Shown: positions 6,570 to 15,667 of the stretch, in pieces | How the letters are laid out: every line of letters begins with the position of its first letter | How positions within the stretch are numbered: position 1 is the first letter of the stretch | Source: Rhodococcus sp. ARC_M5 | GTDB taxonomy: Bacteria > Actinomycetota > Actinomycetes > Mycobacteriales > Mycobacteriaceae | Direction of reading: 5' to 3' | DNA length: 64,000 bases | NCBI RefSeq assembly: GCF_022810405.1 | Contig: NZ_JALGQE010000005.1 | Location: forward strand, 248,001-312,000 | Made by a program: the position numbers and the translations under genes | The notes under the pieces: generated by a model | What the model was told of the DNA's origin: nothing | What the model saw: the letters and a program-made list of their open reading frames with translations, nothing else | Database searches by the model: none

Positions 6570-8849
6570 TCAGGCGTCACTCTTCTGTGGGCAGGCCGCA
6601 GGGTCCAGAACAGTGACCTCCTGGGTACCTATCTGGAGCACTCGTGCCGTCGGAATGTCGAAGAACAGTCCGGTGATTCGCAGCCGTCCCGCCGCGTTGG
6701 CTCGGCCAACGACCCGATGACGCGTGAGCGTCTGCAATTGCAACGCCACGTTCACCATGGCAAGTTGATCCGCCTCACCGAAGCCGAGTTCCGCCGCCTG
6801 GCGACCCACCACGTGCCCGCTGCGGTACGCGTCGAGGCTTGCCAGCCCGTACCCCAACCACTCCGCGACGGACGCGTCTGCGGCGTTCTCTGGCCCGTTC
6901 AGCACCGCCTTCATGGCACCGCAGCCCGAGTGGCCACACACCACCACCGACGAGGTGCCCAACTGATCGACACCGAACGCCAGTGCCGCCTCCACCGAAC
7001 AATCCTGCCCCTGAGCGGGAACGAGGTTGCCCATGTTTCGGACGGTGAACAAATCTCCTGGACCGCTGCTGGTGATCGTGTTCGGCATGACTCGCGAGTC
7101 CACACAGCACAGGAAGAGGGTGTCCGGATCCTGGTTGTCGGTCAGACCCTCGAGGTGCGGACGGATGTTGGGCGCATGCGTGCGGTGGTACTCCGCCACC
7201 CCGCTCAACACAGGCCGCAGCGCAGCAGGCGAATCTTCCTGCGCCACATCGTCCTTGAGCTGCCAGGCACGCCATGGCGCCAACGAGCTGCGTACCGTCG
7301 CGGATCCGCGCTTGGGCGGACCCTCGGCGGCAGCCGCCATCGAGGCAGTTCCCACCTCTTCGACCTTCACTGTGCCGCCGCCGAGTTCGTGCTGACGCAT
7401 CCACTCGTTCAGGGCGTCGTGCACGGCGTGATCGAGGAAGTCCACGCCCAGGTGCACGGTGACGGCGGTGCCTGCGGGAACGGTGGACAGCACATGTGTC
7501 AATCGAGGGAGCGCAAGGAAGCTCAACGAACCCTCGGTGGTGACGCGCCAGGTGCCGTCGACCGTTTCTTCCGCACGTACCTTGGCCCACACCACGCGAC
7601 GCAGCACGAGGATGATCGACAGCGCCAAACCGATGAGTACGCCCTCGAGCAGGTTGAGCGCAACCACTCCGACGACCGTGACCGCGTATACCGCGATGTC
7701 CCCGGTCTTGTTCGCAATCTTGATGTCCGCCAACTTGATCAGCTGAACGCCGATCATCACCAGCAACCCGGCAAGTGCCGCGAACGGCACCAGTTCGACG
7801 ATCGAGATGAACAGCACCGAGAAGATCAGAATCCACACGCCGTGCAGAATCGCCGACGCACGAGACTTGGCACCGACCTTGACGTTGGTCGCACTGCGCA
7901 CGATGACGCCGGTGATCGGCAGGCCGCCGATGGCACCGGAGGCCATGTTCCCTGCGCCCTGAGCCATCAACTCCCGATCGAAGTTGGTGCGCTCACCGCT
8001 GTGCATCTTGTCGACGGCAACTGCGGAGAGCAGACTCTCGACACTGGCGATCAACGCGATCGTGATGACGCCGGTCGCGAAAGCGCTCCACTGCCCGTCA
8101 GGCATGATCGGGAAGCTCAGCGATTCGATCAGGTTGCCCGGCAATTCGATTCGTTCGACATCGAGCGAGAAGAAGATCGAGACCGCGGTCGCGGTGACCA
8201 CTGCGACGAGCGCCGCCGGCACCTTCGTCACCTTCGCCATCATGCCCGACACTCCAGCCAATCGTGGCCAGACGAACATCAACACGACGACGATTCCGCC
8301 GACGACGATCGACGGCCACTGCCCGTTCGCGACGGAGGTGGGGATGGCCAGGAGGTTTCGCACGGCAGAACTCTCGGACTCGCCTCCGAGCAGCACGTGA
8401 ATCTGCTGCAGCGCAATGGTGATGCCGATTCCGGCAAGCATGGCATGCACCACCACGGGCGAGATGGCCAGTGCGCTGCGCGCGATCCGACTCATACCCA
8501 GCAGGACTTGCATCGCTCCGGCCAGAACCGTGATGGCACACGTTACGCCCCAACCGAATTGGTTGACCAGCTCGGCAACCACAACGGTTAGGCCGGCTGC
8601 CGGACCGCTCACCTGCAGCGGTGATCCACCGAGTATGCCGGCGAGAATTCCACCGACCACGGCGGCAATGAGGCCCGCCATGATCGGCGCACCGGATGCG
8701 ACGGCGATGCCGATCGAAAGTGGTACTGCAACAAGGAAAACGACCAGCGAGGCGGGTACGTCGTATTTCAGGATCGACCCGACGCGAGACTGCGGCTCGG
8801 GTCGGGTCTCGGGACTGGGTTCGGAATCGGGTTCCACGGTCGTGGTCAC
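6570..8849 (-). CDS. SulP anion transporter-beta carbonic anhydrase fusion
   Basis: A 759-residue fusion. Residues 25-420 form a SulP membrane domain (PASLVVFLVAVPLSIGIAVA, many hydrophobic helices). A STAS-like segment follows (about 440-510). The C-terminal 200 residues are a beta-carbonic anhydrase with zinc ligands in CCVDSR and in CGHSGCGAMK. The family, like Rv3273 of M. tuberculosis, is thought to couple bicarbonate or sulfate transport to CO2 hydration. GTG start with GGAGGAA upstream. It is placed between rplI and dnaB, separated from each by a hairpin, so it is likely its own transcription unit. Confidence 0.92.
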   Translation of the reverse strand: MTTTVEPDSEPSPETRPEPQSRVGSILKYDVPASLVVFLVAVPLSIGIAVASGAPIMAGLIAAVVGGILAGILGGSPLQVSGPAAGLTVVVAELVNQFGWGVTCAITVLAGAMQVLLGMSRIARSALAISPVVVHAMLAGIGITIALQQIHVLLGGESESSAVRNLLAIPTSVANGQWPSIVVGGIVVVLMFVWPRLAGVSGMMAKVTKVPAALVAVVTATAVSIFFSLDVERIELPGNLIESLSFPIMPDGQWSAFATGVITIALIASVESLLSAVAVDKMHSGERTNFDRELMAQGAGNMASGAIGGLPITGVIVRSATNVKVGAKSRASAILHGVWILIFSVLFISIVELVPFAALAGLLVMIGVQLIKLADIKIANKTGDIAVYAVTVVGVVALNLLEGVLIGLALSIILVLRRVVWAKVRAEETVDGTWRVTTEGSLSFLALPRLTHVLSTVPAGTAVTVHLGVDFLDHAVHDALNEWMRQHELGGGTVKVEEVGTASMAAAAEGPPKRGSATVRSSLAPWRAWQLKDDVAQEDSPAALRPVLSGVAEYHRTHAPNIRPHLEGLTDNQDPDTLFLCCVDSRVMPNTITSSGPGDLFTVRNMGNLVPAQGQDCSVEAALAFGVDQLGTSSVVVCGHSGCGAMKAVLNGPENAADASVAEWLGYGLASLDAYRSGHVVGRQAAELGFGEADQLAMVNVALQLQTLTRHRVVGRANAAGRLRITGLFFDIPTARVLQIGTQEVTVLDPAACPQKSDA

Positions 8850-9020
8850 GGCAGCGTTCCTCCGGGCGTCTAGGCGTCAGGTCGGGTGGATCCAGGTGGT
8901 GATGACTTTCGATGTCGCCCCACCCAAAGAATACGCAAAGCTTTGCTCACTAACGTCCGAGGAGAGATGCTTCACAAATCGGAACCCATTGCGGCAGTTG
9001 ATCTTTGTGAGATGACACGA

Positions 9021-9054
9021 AAAAGCCCCACGAACCGAGGTTCGTGGGGCTTTG
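9021..9054 (-). terminator. Rho-independent terminator of the rpsF-rplI operon
   Basis: A 15-bp perfect stem (AAAGCCCCACGAACC / GGTTCGTGGGGCTTT, loop GA) flanked by A-rich sequence on the left, which gives a U-tract on the minus strand. It follows rplI by about 30 bp. The symmetry with TTT on the right would also let it work on the plus strand. Confidence 0.9.
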
Positions 9055-9082
9055 TTCGACCGAAACGGGCCGAAAGCTGAAA

Positions 9083-9538
9083 TCAGCTTCCGACGACCTC
9101 CAGCTTGAACTTGGCGGTCACGTCGGGGTGCAGGTTCACGACGATGTCGTGCTTACCCGTGCTCTTGACGTGAGCCTTCGGCAGATCGATGCTGCGCTTG
9201 TCGACGACCGGGCCACCGGCAGCCTTCAGAGCAGAAGCGACGTCCGACGCGGTGACCGAGCCGAACAGCTTGCCCGAGTCGCCAGCGGTCTTCACGGACA
9301 GCGTGACGGACTCGAGGCCTTCGATGGCCTGCTTGAGCTCGTTGGCGTGCTCGAGGCCGCGGACGGCACGAGCTTCCTGAGCGCGGCGGATGCCGTCGAC
9401 CTGCTTCTGAGCTCCACGGGTGGCCTGAATGGCCAGTCCGCGGGGCAGCAGGAAGTTACGGCCGTAGCCGTCCTTGACCTCTACGGTGTCGCCAGGCGCA
9501 CCGAGGTTGTCCACATCAGCGGTGAGGATCAGTTTCAT
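9083..9538 (-). CDS. rplI: 50S ribosomal protein L9
   Basis: A 151-residue protein, usual length for bL9. The N-terminal rRNA-binding domain carries the family signature ([20 protein letters not shown], then [13 protein letters not shown]). A long connecting helix and the C-terminal domain follow. Last gene of the rpsF-ssb-rpsR-rplI operon, 15 nt after rpsR, with a strong terminator downstream. AAAGGGG precedes the ATG. Confidence 0.97.
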   Translation of the reverse strand: MKLILTADVDNLGAPGDTVEVKDGYGRNFLLPRGLAIQATRGAQKQVDGIRRAQEARAVRGLEHANELKQAIEGLESVTLSVKTAGDSGKLFGSVTASDVASALKAAGGPVVDKRSIDLPKAHVKSTGKHDIVVNLHPDVTAKFKLEVVGS

Positions 9539-9553
9539 ACCAATCGCCCCTTT

Positions 9554-9796
9554 CTATCGAGCCGTCGCGGCGTAAGGCAGCAGGGCTACCTCACGCGAGT
9601 TCTTCACGGCAACGGCCACGTCACGCTGATGCTGGACGCAGTTGCCGGTGACACGGCGAGCGCGGATCTTTCCGCGATCGCTGACGTACTTACGCAGCAA
9701 CGTCGTGTCCTTGTAATCGATCGCCGTGTTCTTTTCCTTGCAGAAGGAACACGCCTTCTTCTTGAGCACCTTGTCGCGCAATGGCGGTTTGGGCAT
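9554..9796 (-). CDS. rpsR: 30S ribosomal protein S18
   Basis: An 80-residue bS18. It keeps a CSFC pair at residues 16-19 and a further Cys in [15 protein letters not shown], so it is probably the zinc-binding paralogue. Mycobacteriales often carry a second, zinc-free S18 elsewhere that is used under zinc starvation. The core [17 protein letters not shown] is canonical. It lies between ssb and rplI as in M. tuberculosis (rpsR1). Confidence 0.96.
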   Translation of the reverse strand: MPKPPLRDKVLKKKACSFCKEKNTAIDYKDTTLLRKYVSDRGKIRARRVTGNCVQHQRDVAVAVKNSREVALLPYAATAR

Positions 9797-9838
9797 GGGT
9801 CTTTCTCCGTTACATCTGGTTGTTCTCGATCGAAGGAT

Positions 9839-10390
9839 CTAGAACGGTGGCTCTTCGTCTCCGCCACGTCCGCCGAAGGAGCCCGACGCCGCCGGGGCAC
9901 TGCCCCAGGGATCGTCTCCACCGGAACCGGAGTTGGACGAGGAGTTCGAGCGGCCGCCGCCCGATCCGCCGGAGGAACCGGAGCCGGAGCCGGAGTTGAA
10001 GCCGCCTCCGCCGCCACCTCCACCGCGATTGGCCTTGTTGACCTTTGCGGTGGCGTAGCGAAGTGAAGGTCCGATCTCGTCGACTTCGAGCTCGACGACT
10101 GTCCGCTTCTCACCTTCACGCGTCTCGTACGAGCGCTGCCGCAGCCGTCCACTCACGATCACTCGCGAGCCTCGGGTCAAGCTCTCGGCAACGTTCTCTG
10201 CTGCCTCGCGCCAGATGTTGCAGCGCATGAAGAGCGCGTCGCCGTCTTTCCATTCGTTCGTCTGACGATCGAATGTGCGCGGGGTGGATGCAACCGTGAA
10301 GTTGGCAACCGCCGCACCGGCGGGGGTGAATCGAAGTTCTGGATCAGCCGTCAAGTTTCCGATGACGGTGATGACGGTCTCGCCTGCCAT
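9839..10390 (-). CDS. ssb: Single-stranded DNA-binding protein SSB
   Basis: A 183-residue SSB. The N-terminal OB fold runs to about residue 115 ([38 protein letters not shown]). It is followed by a Gly/Ser-rich flexible tail and the acidic tip DEEPPF, which recruits replication and repair partners. ATG 10390 is chosen because GAAAGAGGAACC lies directly upstream and the family starts at MAGETVITV; the longer open frame is not needed. It lies between rpsF and rpsR in the standard operon. Confidence 0.97.
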   Translation of the reverse strand: MAGETVITVIGNLTADPELRFTPAGAAVANFTVASTPRTFDRQTNEWKDGDALFMRCNIWREAAENVAESLTRGSRVIVSGRLRQRSYETREGEKRTVVELEVDEIGPSLRYATAKVNKANRGGGGGGGGFNSGSGSGSSGGSGGGRSNSSSNSGSGGDDPWGSAPAASGSFGGRGGDEEPPF

Positions 10391-10447
10391 GGTTCCTCTT
10401 TCAGTAGTAAGCGTTGTAGATGCCAGCCTAGAGGCGGGCAACGACAA

Positions 10448-10735
10448 TTACTTGCCCTGTCGCAGGACCTTCGTGCGCAGAACGGACTCGTTGAGTCCGA
10501 GCTGACGATCCAGCTCGCTGACGGTGGCAGGCTCGGCGTTGAGATTCACAACGGCGTAGATGCCCTCGGCGTGCTTGAGGATTTCGTAGGCCAGACGACG
10601 CTTGCCCCACACATCGACCTTGTCGACGGTGCCGCCATCCTTGCGAACGACGTTGAGGAACGTATCGAGCGACGGAGCGACAGTGCGCTCGTCCAGATTG
10701 GGGTCGAGAATGACCATCAATTCGTAATGACGCAT
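10448..10735 (-). CDS. rpsF: 30S ribosomal protein S6
   Basis: A 95-residue bS6, full family length, opening with [19 protein letters not shown] and containing the conserved [10 protein letters not shown] block. First gene of rpsF-ssb-rpsR-rplI. A strong Shine-Dalgarno GGAGGTGATGAG precedes the ATG. The 160-bp gap to the divergent GT87 gene should hold the operon promoter. Confidence 0.97.
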   Translation of the reverse strand: MRHYELMVILDPNLDERTVAPSLDTFLNVVRKDGGTVDKVDVWGKRRLAYEILKHAEGIYAVVNLNAEPATVSELDRQLGLNESVLRTKVLRQGK

Positions 10736-10884
10736 AAGACCTCATCACCTCCTGTGGACTAGTGAAAACGGCCACGGACTATCCGTGGCAGGAGGGTCGT
10801 TGCGTCAGCAACCCCTCGAAGATACACGACAGGGCCCTGACCTGCTAATTCGCGTCGGGCACGCGGTCCGGCGTTCGCGCGTCA

Positions 10885-10890
10885 TAGTCT
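10885..10890 (+). promoter_or_regulatory. -10 hexamer of a leaderless transcript (TAGTCT)
   Basis: TAGTCT, a 6-nt spacer and ATG 10897, with no ribosome binding site. Supports the start chosen for the GT87 gene. Confidence 0.5.
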
Positions 10891-10896
10891 TGCACC

Positions 10897-12300
10897 ATGC
10901 GATCCGGGGTCCGCGCCAATCCGATGACGGTCGTCGTGGTCGTCGCGATGGCTGCGGTGGGATTGATTCTGGGGTACCTGAACAAGGCCCGATGCGCCGT
11001 CGCACCGTTCGACGAGTCCGGCCGCAGCACGGTGTTCGACGCCATCAAGGATTCCTCGGTCTGCTACTCCGACATCCAATTCCTGTGGCTCGGTCGAGAC
11101 ATCGACAACCACATCTTTCCGTACATCCACGGAGCCATCAACAGCGACGGAATCCTCACCGGCGGGACGGTGGAGTACCCCGTCCTCAGTGGATTGCTGA
11201 TGTGGCTCGGTGCCATTCCCGCGCACACCGACGCGCAATTCCTGTTGACCTCGGCGTTGATCCTCGCGCCGTTCGGGCTTCTCACCGCCTGGATGCTCGG
11301 TCGGATGGCCGGCTGGTCCGCGCTGCTGTGGTCGGTCGGCCCGCCCTTGGTGATGTACGCCTTCCACAATTGGGAGCTACCTGTCGTGGCCGCGGCCGTC
11401 GGCGCTATCTTCGTCATGACGCTGCCGATGCCGCTGCGACGCAGAGCAATTCTCGCGTCTGTGTTGCTGGCGATCGGCTTCTGTCTCAAGCTCTATCCCG
11501 GTGCATTCGTGTTGCCGTTGATCGCGTACGTGGTCACCGGCGGCGTCGACGGGCGCGAATCGGTCGACACCGTTCGGGGTCGCTGGGACATCCGCGGCGG
11601 CCTGATGGTCGCGGGTGCCGCGATCGGCACGGTCGTGGCGGTGAATCTGCCGTTCGCAGTGCTCGGTTACGAGGGGTGGCGTGCGTCGTTCACGTTCCAG
11701 TCGCTGCGGCAGGCAGACCTGACGACCAACTCCATCTGGTACTGGGGACTGCGCCACTTCTACATCGACGACCGGATGACTCCCGATGCCTACGCCGAGG
11801 CCGAGGCCTCCTTCCAGGATGTGGTCGGCGTCGCGTCGCCGCTGCTGGTGTTCGCCGCGTTCGCTCTTGCGCTGTGGCTCGGCTGGCGTCGCGCAAAAGT
11901 CGTCGGCACGTACCCGTGGGTCGCGGTGAGCGGATCGATGCTGTGCGGGTTCATGCTGCTGCACAAGGTGCACTCACCGCAGTACACACTGTGGCTGCTG
12001 CCCTTCCTGGTGCTGCTCCGGGTCCCGTGGGGACTCGTCGCCGCGTATCTGCTCGTCGATCTGTCGATGGGAATCGGCGTCTTCAAGTACTTCGCCGCGT
12101 TGGCCTCGGGTGCCGATGCCAACGACGAGGAGTTCTTCGTTCTCGTCGGAGTGTGGGGACGAGCGCTGCTGCTGGTCGTGTTGTTCGTGTTGTTCATCCG
12201 AACGGGCCTGCGGATTCCTTCGATCGGCGAAACCGACCACAGGTCCGTAACATCTCGCCGACCGACAGCGACATCGCTGACAACATCATCGGGGCAGTAG
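10897..12300 (+). CDS. GT87-family membrane glycosyltransferase
   Basis: A 467-residue polytopic protein of the GT87 (DUF2029) group, which uses polyprenyl-phosphate mannose in mycobacterial glycolipid and arabinan/mannan assembly. An N-terminal helix is followed by the loop DSSVCYSDIQFLWLGRDIDN with an aspartate typical of GT-C enzymes. About ten further helices follow, then the cytoplasmic-loop motif HKVHSPQYTLWLLPF. It is a paralogue of the gene at 25534-27087. The acceptor is unknown. It is divergent from rpsF and followed 21 nt later by a response regulator. Confidence 0.8.
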   Translation: MRSGVRANPMTVVVVVAMAAVGLILGYLNKARCAVAPFDESGRSTVFDAIKDSSVCYSDIQFLWLGRDIDNHIFPYIHGAINSDGILTGGTVEYPVLSGLLMWLGAIPAHTDAQFLLTSALILAPFGLLTAWMLGRMAGWSALLWSVGPPLVMYAFHNWELPVVAAAVGAIFVMTLPMPLRRRAILASVLLAIGFCLKLYPGAFVLPLIAYVVTGGVDGRESVDTVRGRWDIRGGLMVAGAAIGTVVAVNLPFAVLGYEGWRASFTFQSLRQADLTTNSIWYWGLRHFYIDDRMTPDAYAEAEASFQDVVGVASPLLVFAAFALALWLGWRRAKVVGTYPWVAVSGSMLCGFMLLHKVHSPQYTLWLLPFLVLLRVPWGLVAAYLLVDLSMGIGVFKYFAALASGADANDEEFFVLVGVWGRALLLVVLFVLFIRTGLRIPSIGETDHRSVTSRRPTATSLTTSSGQ

Positions 12301-12321
12301 GGCGCAGAGCGGGGCGAGGAC

Positions 12322-13020
12322 ATGACGCAGGTGTCGCAATCGCAGGGCAACGACGAGCATCCGACCACCGCGGTACGACGCGTCGGCCTGGTCGAGGACC
12401 ACGAATCGGTCGCGCTCGGACTCAAGGCCATGCTCGCGGACGAACCGGACCTCGACCTGGTGTCGATCGCCGCCACCGTGGCGGAGTTGCTCGCCCAGCA
12501 GCAGGCACTCGATCTGGTGGTCCTCGATCTTCGTCTGGGTGACGGGTCGTCGCCCCGCTCGAATGTGGAGCAACTGCACGCCGCCGGTGCGCGCGTACTG
12601 GTGTACACCGGTGCCGAGAACGCATTTCTGGTTCGCTCGGCAGCCCGTGCAGGCGTACTCGGTGTGGTGCGAAAGTCCGCACCTGCGGCCGCGATCGTGT
12701 CCGCCATCAGGCGCGCAGCGAGTGGAGGGCAGGTCGTCACGACGGACTGGGCTGCCGCGATCGACGGGGATCCGCAACTTCCCGACGTCGGCCTGAGCCC
12801 CCGCCAACGCGAGGTACTCGCCCTCTACGCGTCGGGTGAGAAAGCCGGACGCGTTGCCCGCCTGGCCGGCCTGTCCGAACAGACGGTCAACGATTACCTG
12901 GTGCGTATCCGCAACAAGTACGCCGAGGCCGGGCGTCCGGCACCGACGAAGACCGATCTGTACAAGCGAGCGGTCGAAGACGGGTGGCTCCCGATGCCCG
13001 AACTACCTCCGCAGGACTGA
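12322..13020 (+). CDS. NarL-type response regulator
   Basis: A 232-residue protein. The receiver domain (residues 19-135) has the acidic pair E25/D26, the phosphoacceptor D69 in VVLDL, T96 and K118. The LuxR-type helix-turn-helix (about 155-215) has LSPRQREVLALYASGEKAGRVARLAG and VNDYLVRIRNKYAEAG. The C-terminus continues with GRPAPTKTDLYKRAVEDGW, nearly repeated in the protein at 13394-13759. No sensor kinase is nearby, so it is an orphan regulator. GGCGAGGAC precedes the ATG. It may control the neighbouring ter genes; that is inference. Confidence 0.85.
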   Translation: MTQVSQSQGNDEHPTTAVRRVGLVEDHESVALGLKAMLADEPDLDLVSIAATVAELLAQQQALDLVVLDLRLGDGSSPRSNVEQLHAAGARVLVYTGAENAFLVRSAARAGVLGVVRKSAPAAAIVSAIRRAASGGQVVTTDWAAAIDGDPQLPDVGLSPRQREVLALYASGEKAGRVARLAGLSEQTVNDYLVRIRNKYAEAGRPAPTKTDLYKRAVEDGWLPMPELPPQD

Positions 13021-13393
13021 CTCACGACGCACCGGCGCGCAGGTGGCATCGCTCGACGACGGGGTCACTGTGGCTCATCCCACAATTTCGGAGCGGATGA
13101 GCGTTGCCGCCCCTATGCCCTCAGAGGTCCGACGGGCGGAGTGGTAACCGCTCGGATACTGCCGCCCGGGCGAGCGAAGGTCGCATCCATCCTGGTCAGC
13201 GACTTGAGCGAGGACGTGCGAATCGAGGTCGATGCCGACGGTCGACAGTCTGTCGTAGCCCCGTGACACGCTGACGACACGGTTGACGTTTCAATGCCCC
13301 TGAAAATCAGGGCAGAAAAGCCGTGCTTTACCTGTGAGAATCGACCACATTGGTTTAGTTGGTCTCAACCCACCTCAGCTCCCGGGAGATCCG
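13021..13393. other. Intergenic region upstream of the short LuxR gene
   Basis: About 370 bp without a credible gene. Near its right end are TTGACG (13283-13288) and the perfect inverted repeat CCCTGA-AAA-TCAGGG (13298-13312), a plausible operator for a regulator of this group. No good -10 is seen. Confidence 0.4.
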
Positions 13394-13759
13394 ATGTCCG
13401 CTCTGCTCGACCCCATGCCCTCCGAGAACGGCTCATCGGTCCAGGTACCACCTCGCTCACGCGGGCCGATAAGCCTGGTTCCGCCCCCCGTGCAGATCCA
13501 CCCCGTTCCCGCCCCAGCGAGCCCTTTTCCGCCTCGCCCGGATCTGACGAGCCGGGAGATCGAGGTACTGCTCTGCTGGATTCGGCACGACTCCAAGACC
13601 GAGGTAGCGAAGACCCTGTTTCTCTCGCTGGGCACCGTCAACACCCATCTCACCCGAATCCGGGCCAAGTACACCTCGGTCGGGCGACCGGCACCCACCA
13701 AAGCCGGGCTGGTCGCGCGAGCCCTGCAGGACGGGCTCGTCGACATCTCGGAGCTGTGA
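13394..13759 (+). CDS. Short LuxR-type HTH regulator
   Basis: About 121 residues. A Pro-rich N-terminus without a receiver domain leads into a LuxR HTH: LTSREIEVLLCWIRHDSKTEVAKTLFLS and VNTHLTRIRAKY. The tail GRPAPTKAGLVARALQDG is a close match to the end of the response regulator 0.4 kb upstream, so the two are related by duplication or bind alike. ATG 13394 is preferred over 13334 because GGGAGA lies 4-10 nt before it. With no sensory domain it may be a constitutive DNA-binding partner or antagonist of the full-length regulator. Confidence 0.75.
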   Translation: MSALLDPMPSENGSSVQVPPRSRGPISLVPPPVQIHPVPAPASPFPPRPDLTSREIEVLLCWIRHDSKTEVAKTLFLSLGTVNTHLTRIRAKYTSVGRPAPTKAGLVARALQDGLVDISEL

Positions 13760-13777
13760 GCGCGCCGAGCCCGTCCG

Positions 13778-14875
13778 TCAGACGCTGACTGCGGTCTCGA
13801 CGCCCTCGTTCTCCAGCCGCTTGTTGCGTCGGATGCTGCTCAGCAGGGCGGCTCCGATGAACAGGATTCCCACGAAGCCGGTGATCAGCTCGTTGATGTG
13901 TACACCGATCGAGACCAGAAGGATGATGGACAACGCACCGATCGCCCAGTGCGCGCCGTGCTCGAGGTACACGTAGTCGGACAACGTTCCCTTGCGGACC
14001 AGGAACACCGTGATCGAGCGGACGAACATCGCGCCGATGAAGCCGAGGCCGAGCGCGATGATGATGGGGTCTGCGGTGATGGCGAAGGCACCGATGACAC
14101 CGTCGAACGAGAAGGATGCGTCGAGCACCTCGAGGTAGAGGAACAGGAAGAATCCGGCCTTGCCCGTCGCCTTCGCCAGTTCGCTCGGTCCGTGCGAGGA
14201 CTCCGCGCCCTCTTCTTCGACATGGAAGAGCTCACCGAGCCCGTTGACCGCGATGTAGGTGATCATGCCCAGCACGCCGGAGACCATGACGGTGGAGATC
14301 TTGTCGTCGTCGGCGAGGAATTCGGCGCTCAGGACCAGCAGCAGGCCTGCGACGACCACGGAGAGCTGGTCGAGGCGGCCGATGCGGGCGAGGGGCTTCT
14401 CGAGCCAGCTCAGCCAGGTGATCTCGCGGTCCTCGAAGATGAAGCCGAGGAAGAGCATCAGCAGGAACATGCCGCCGAATGCAGCGATCTGCGGATGCGC
14501 GTCGGTGAGGAGCGTCTCGTAGCTGGGCGAACCGTCCGGGAAGGTCGCGGCACCGTCGGCGGGCGGGTTGAGCGCCAGATCGATGGCGGCGACCGGACCG
14601 AGGCCCGACGCAGCCCAGACGATGACCAGTGGAAACAGCAGCCGCATGCCGAACACGGCGATGATGATGCCGATGGTGAGGAAGATCTTCTGCCAGAACT
14701 CGCTCATGCGTCGCAGCACGGTGGCATTGATGACGGCATTGTCGAAGGACAGCGACACCTCGAGTACACCGAGGATGAGGACGAGGATCATCGCCTCGAT
14801 CCCGCCGTACAGGAAAGCGACGATGACGGACACGATGGTGACCGCGATCGACCATCCGAAGATCTTCACAACCAC
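13778..14875 (-). CDS. TerC-like DUF475 integral membrane protein
   Basis: A 365-residue protein with about nine hydrophobic helices. Two acidic membrane motifs typical of the TerC superfamily are present: EVSLSFDNAVINATVL near residue 45 and EVLDASFSFDGVIGAFAI near residue 230. TerC proteins are proposed to bind or export divalent metals and work with TerD proteins. A charged loop (FHVEEEGAESSHGPSE) lies mid-protein. GTG start with GAAGGG upstream. It follows terD in the same direction, with a terminator-like hairpin between them. Confidence 0.87.
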   Translation of the reverse strand: MVVKIFGWSIAVTIVSVIVAFLYGGIEAMILVLILGVLEVSLSFDNAVINATVLRRMSEFWQKIFLTIGIIIAVFGMRLLFPLVIVWAASGLGPVAAIDLALNPPADGAATFPDGSPSYETLLTDAHPQIAAFGGMFLLMLFLGFIFEDREITWLSWLEKPLARIGRLDQLSVVVAGLLLVLSAEFLADDDKISTVMVSGVLGMITYIAVNGLGELFHVEEEGAESSHGPSELAKATGKAGFFLFLYLEVLDASFSFDGVIGAFAITADPIIIALGLGFIGAMFVRSITVFLVRKGTLSDYVYLEHGAHWAIGALSIILLVSIGVHINELITGFVGILFIGAALLSSIRRNKRLENEGVETAVSV

Positions 14876-14905
14876 TGGCGTGGCCCTTCTCGAGACTAAA
14901 GACGG

Positions 14906-14941
14906 AAAAACCCCCGCCCATCATGAATGACGAGGCGGGGG
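14906..14941 (-). terminator. Terminator between terD and the terC-like gene
   Basis: CCCCCGCC (14911-14918) pairs with GGCGGGGG (14934-14941) around a 15-nt loop. Five A residues to the left give a U-tract on the minus strand. Its position after terD but before the TerC-like gene suggests partial termination, giving more TerD than TerC. Confidence 0.75.
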
Positions 14942-14967
14942 TACTCCCAATCTTGAGAGGGCCTTTA

Positions 14968-15543
14968 CTACACGTTTACTCCGAAATCGCGAGCGATTCC
15001 TGCGAGTCCGGAGGCGTAGCCCTGACCGACCGCGCGGAACTTCCACTCCGCGCCGTTGCGGTACAGCTCACCGAAAACCATGGCGGTCTCGGTGGAGGCA
15101 TCCTCGCTGAGGTCGTAGCGAGCGAGCTCGGAATTGTCGGCCTGGTTGACCACGCGGATGAACGCGTTGCGCACCTGTCCGAACGACTGCGAGCGTGCGT
15201 CCGCGTCGTAGATCGAGACGGGGAAGACGATGGTTTCGATCTCCGGCGGCACCGCGGCGAGGTTGACCTTGATGGCCTCGTCGTCGCCCTCACCCTCACC
15301 CGTGGTGTTGTCGCCGGTGTGCTCGATCGAGCCGTCGGGAGACTTGAGGTTGTTGAAGAACACGAAATGTCCGTCGCTCAGGGCCTTCTTCGTCGAGTTC
15401 AACGCGATGGCGCTGGCGTCGAGATCGAAGTCGGTGCCGGTCGTCGTGCGGATGTCCCATCCGAGTCCGACCGTGACCGCGGTCAGGTTCGGTGCTGCCT
15501 TGGTGAGCGAGACATTGCCACCCTTGCTGAGGCTGACGCCCAT
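14968..15543 (-). CDS. terD: TerD-family calcium-binding stress protein
   Basis: A 191-residue TerD protein of canonical length. It opens with [18 protein letters not shown]. The calcium-binding acidic elements are [11 protein letters not shown] and [13 protein letters not shown], and the domain ends [22 protein letters not shown]. TerD proteins are beta-sandwiches linked to tellurite, phage and oxidative stress resistance. ATG 15543 is preceded by AAAGGACC. It is divergent from the plus-strand Ter operon across a 124-bp gap that must hold both promoters. Confidence 0.93.
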   Translation of the reverse strand: MGVSLSKGGNVSLTKAAPNLTAVTVGLGWDIRTTTGTDFDLDASAIALNSTKKALSDGHFVFFNNLKSPDGSIEHTGDNTTGEGEGDDEAIKVNLAAVPPEIETIVFPVSIYDADARSQSFGQVRNAFIRVVNQADNSELARYDLSEDASTETAMVFGELYRNGAEWKFRAVGQGYASGLAGIARDFGVNV

Positions 15544-15654
15544 GGAGAGGTCCTTTCGCAATTGGTTTCCCGTTACGGGTTCAACCGTAGTGGGAATGTC
15601 CGGTTCTTGGACGTACTCTGCCAACGAGTACGACATCGCCAGGGTTCCCGTCAG

Positions 15655-15660
15655 TACTAT
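15655..15660 (+). promoter_or_regulatory. -10 hexamer of the Ter operon (TACTAT)
   Basis: TACTAT, a 7-nt spacer and GTG 15668 with no ribosome binding site. This supports a leaderless transcript and fixes the start of the first operon gene. Confidence 0.55.
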
Positions 15661-15667
15661 CGAACAC

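Noticed and set aside
6717..8591. A 624-codon plus-strand frame opposite the SulP-CA gene
   Set aside because: Arg/His/Gln-rich low-complexity product with no domain; the minus strand carries complete SulP and carbonic anhydrase motifs.
15230..15667. Upstream extension of the coiled-coil protein and antisense frame across terD
   Set aside because: It covers terD and its promoter; the GTG at 15668 with TACTAT upstream is a better start.
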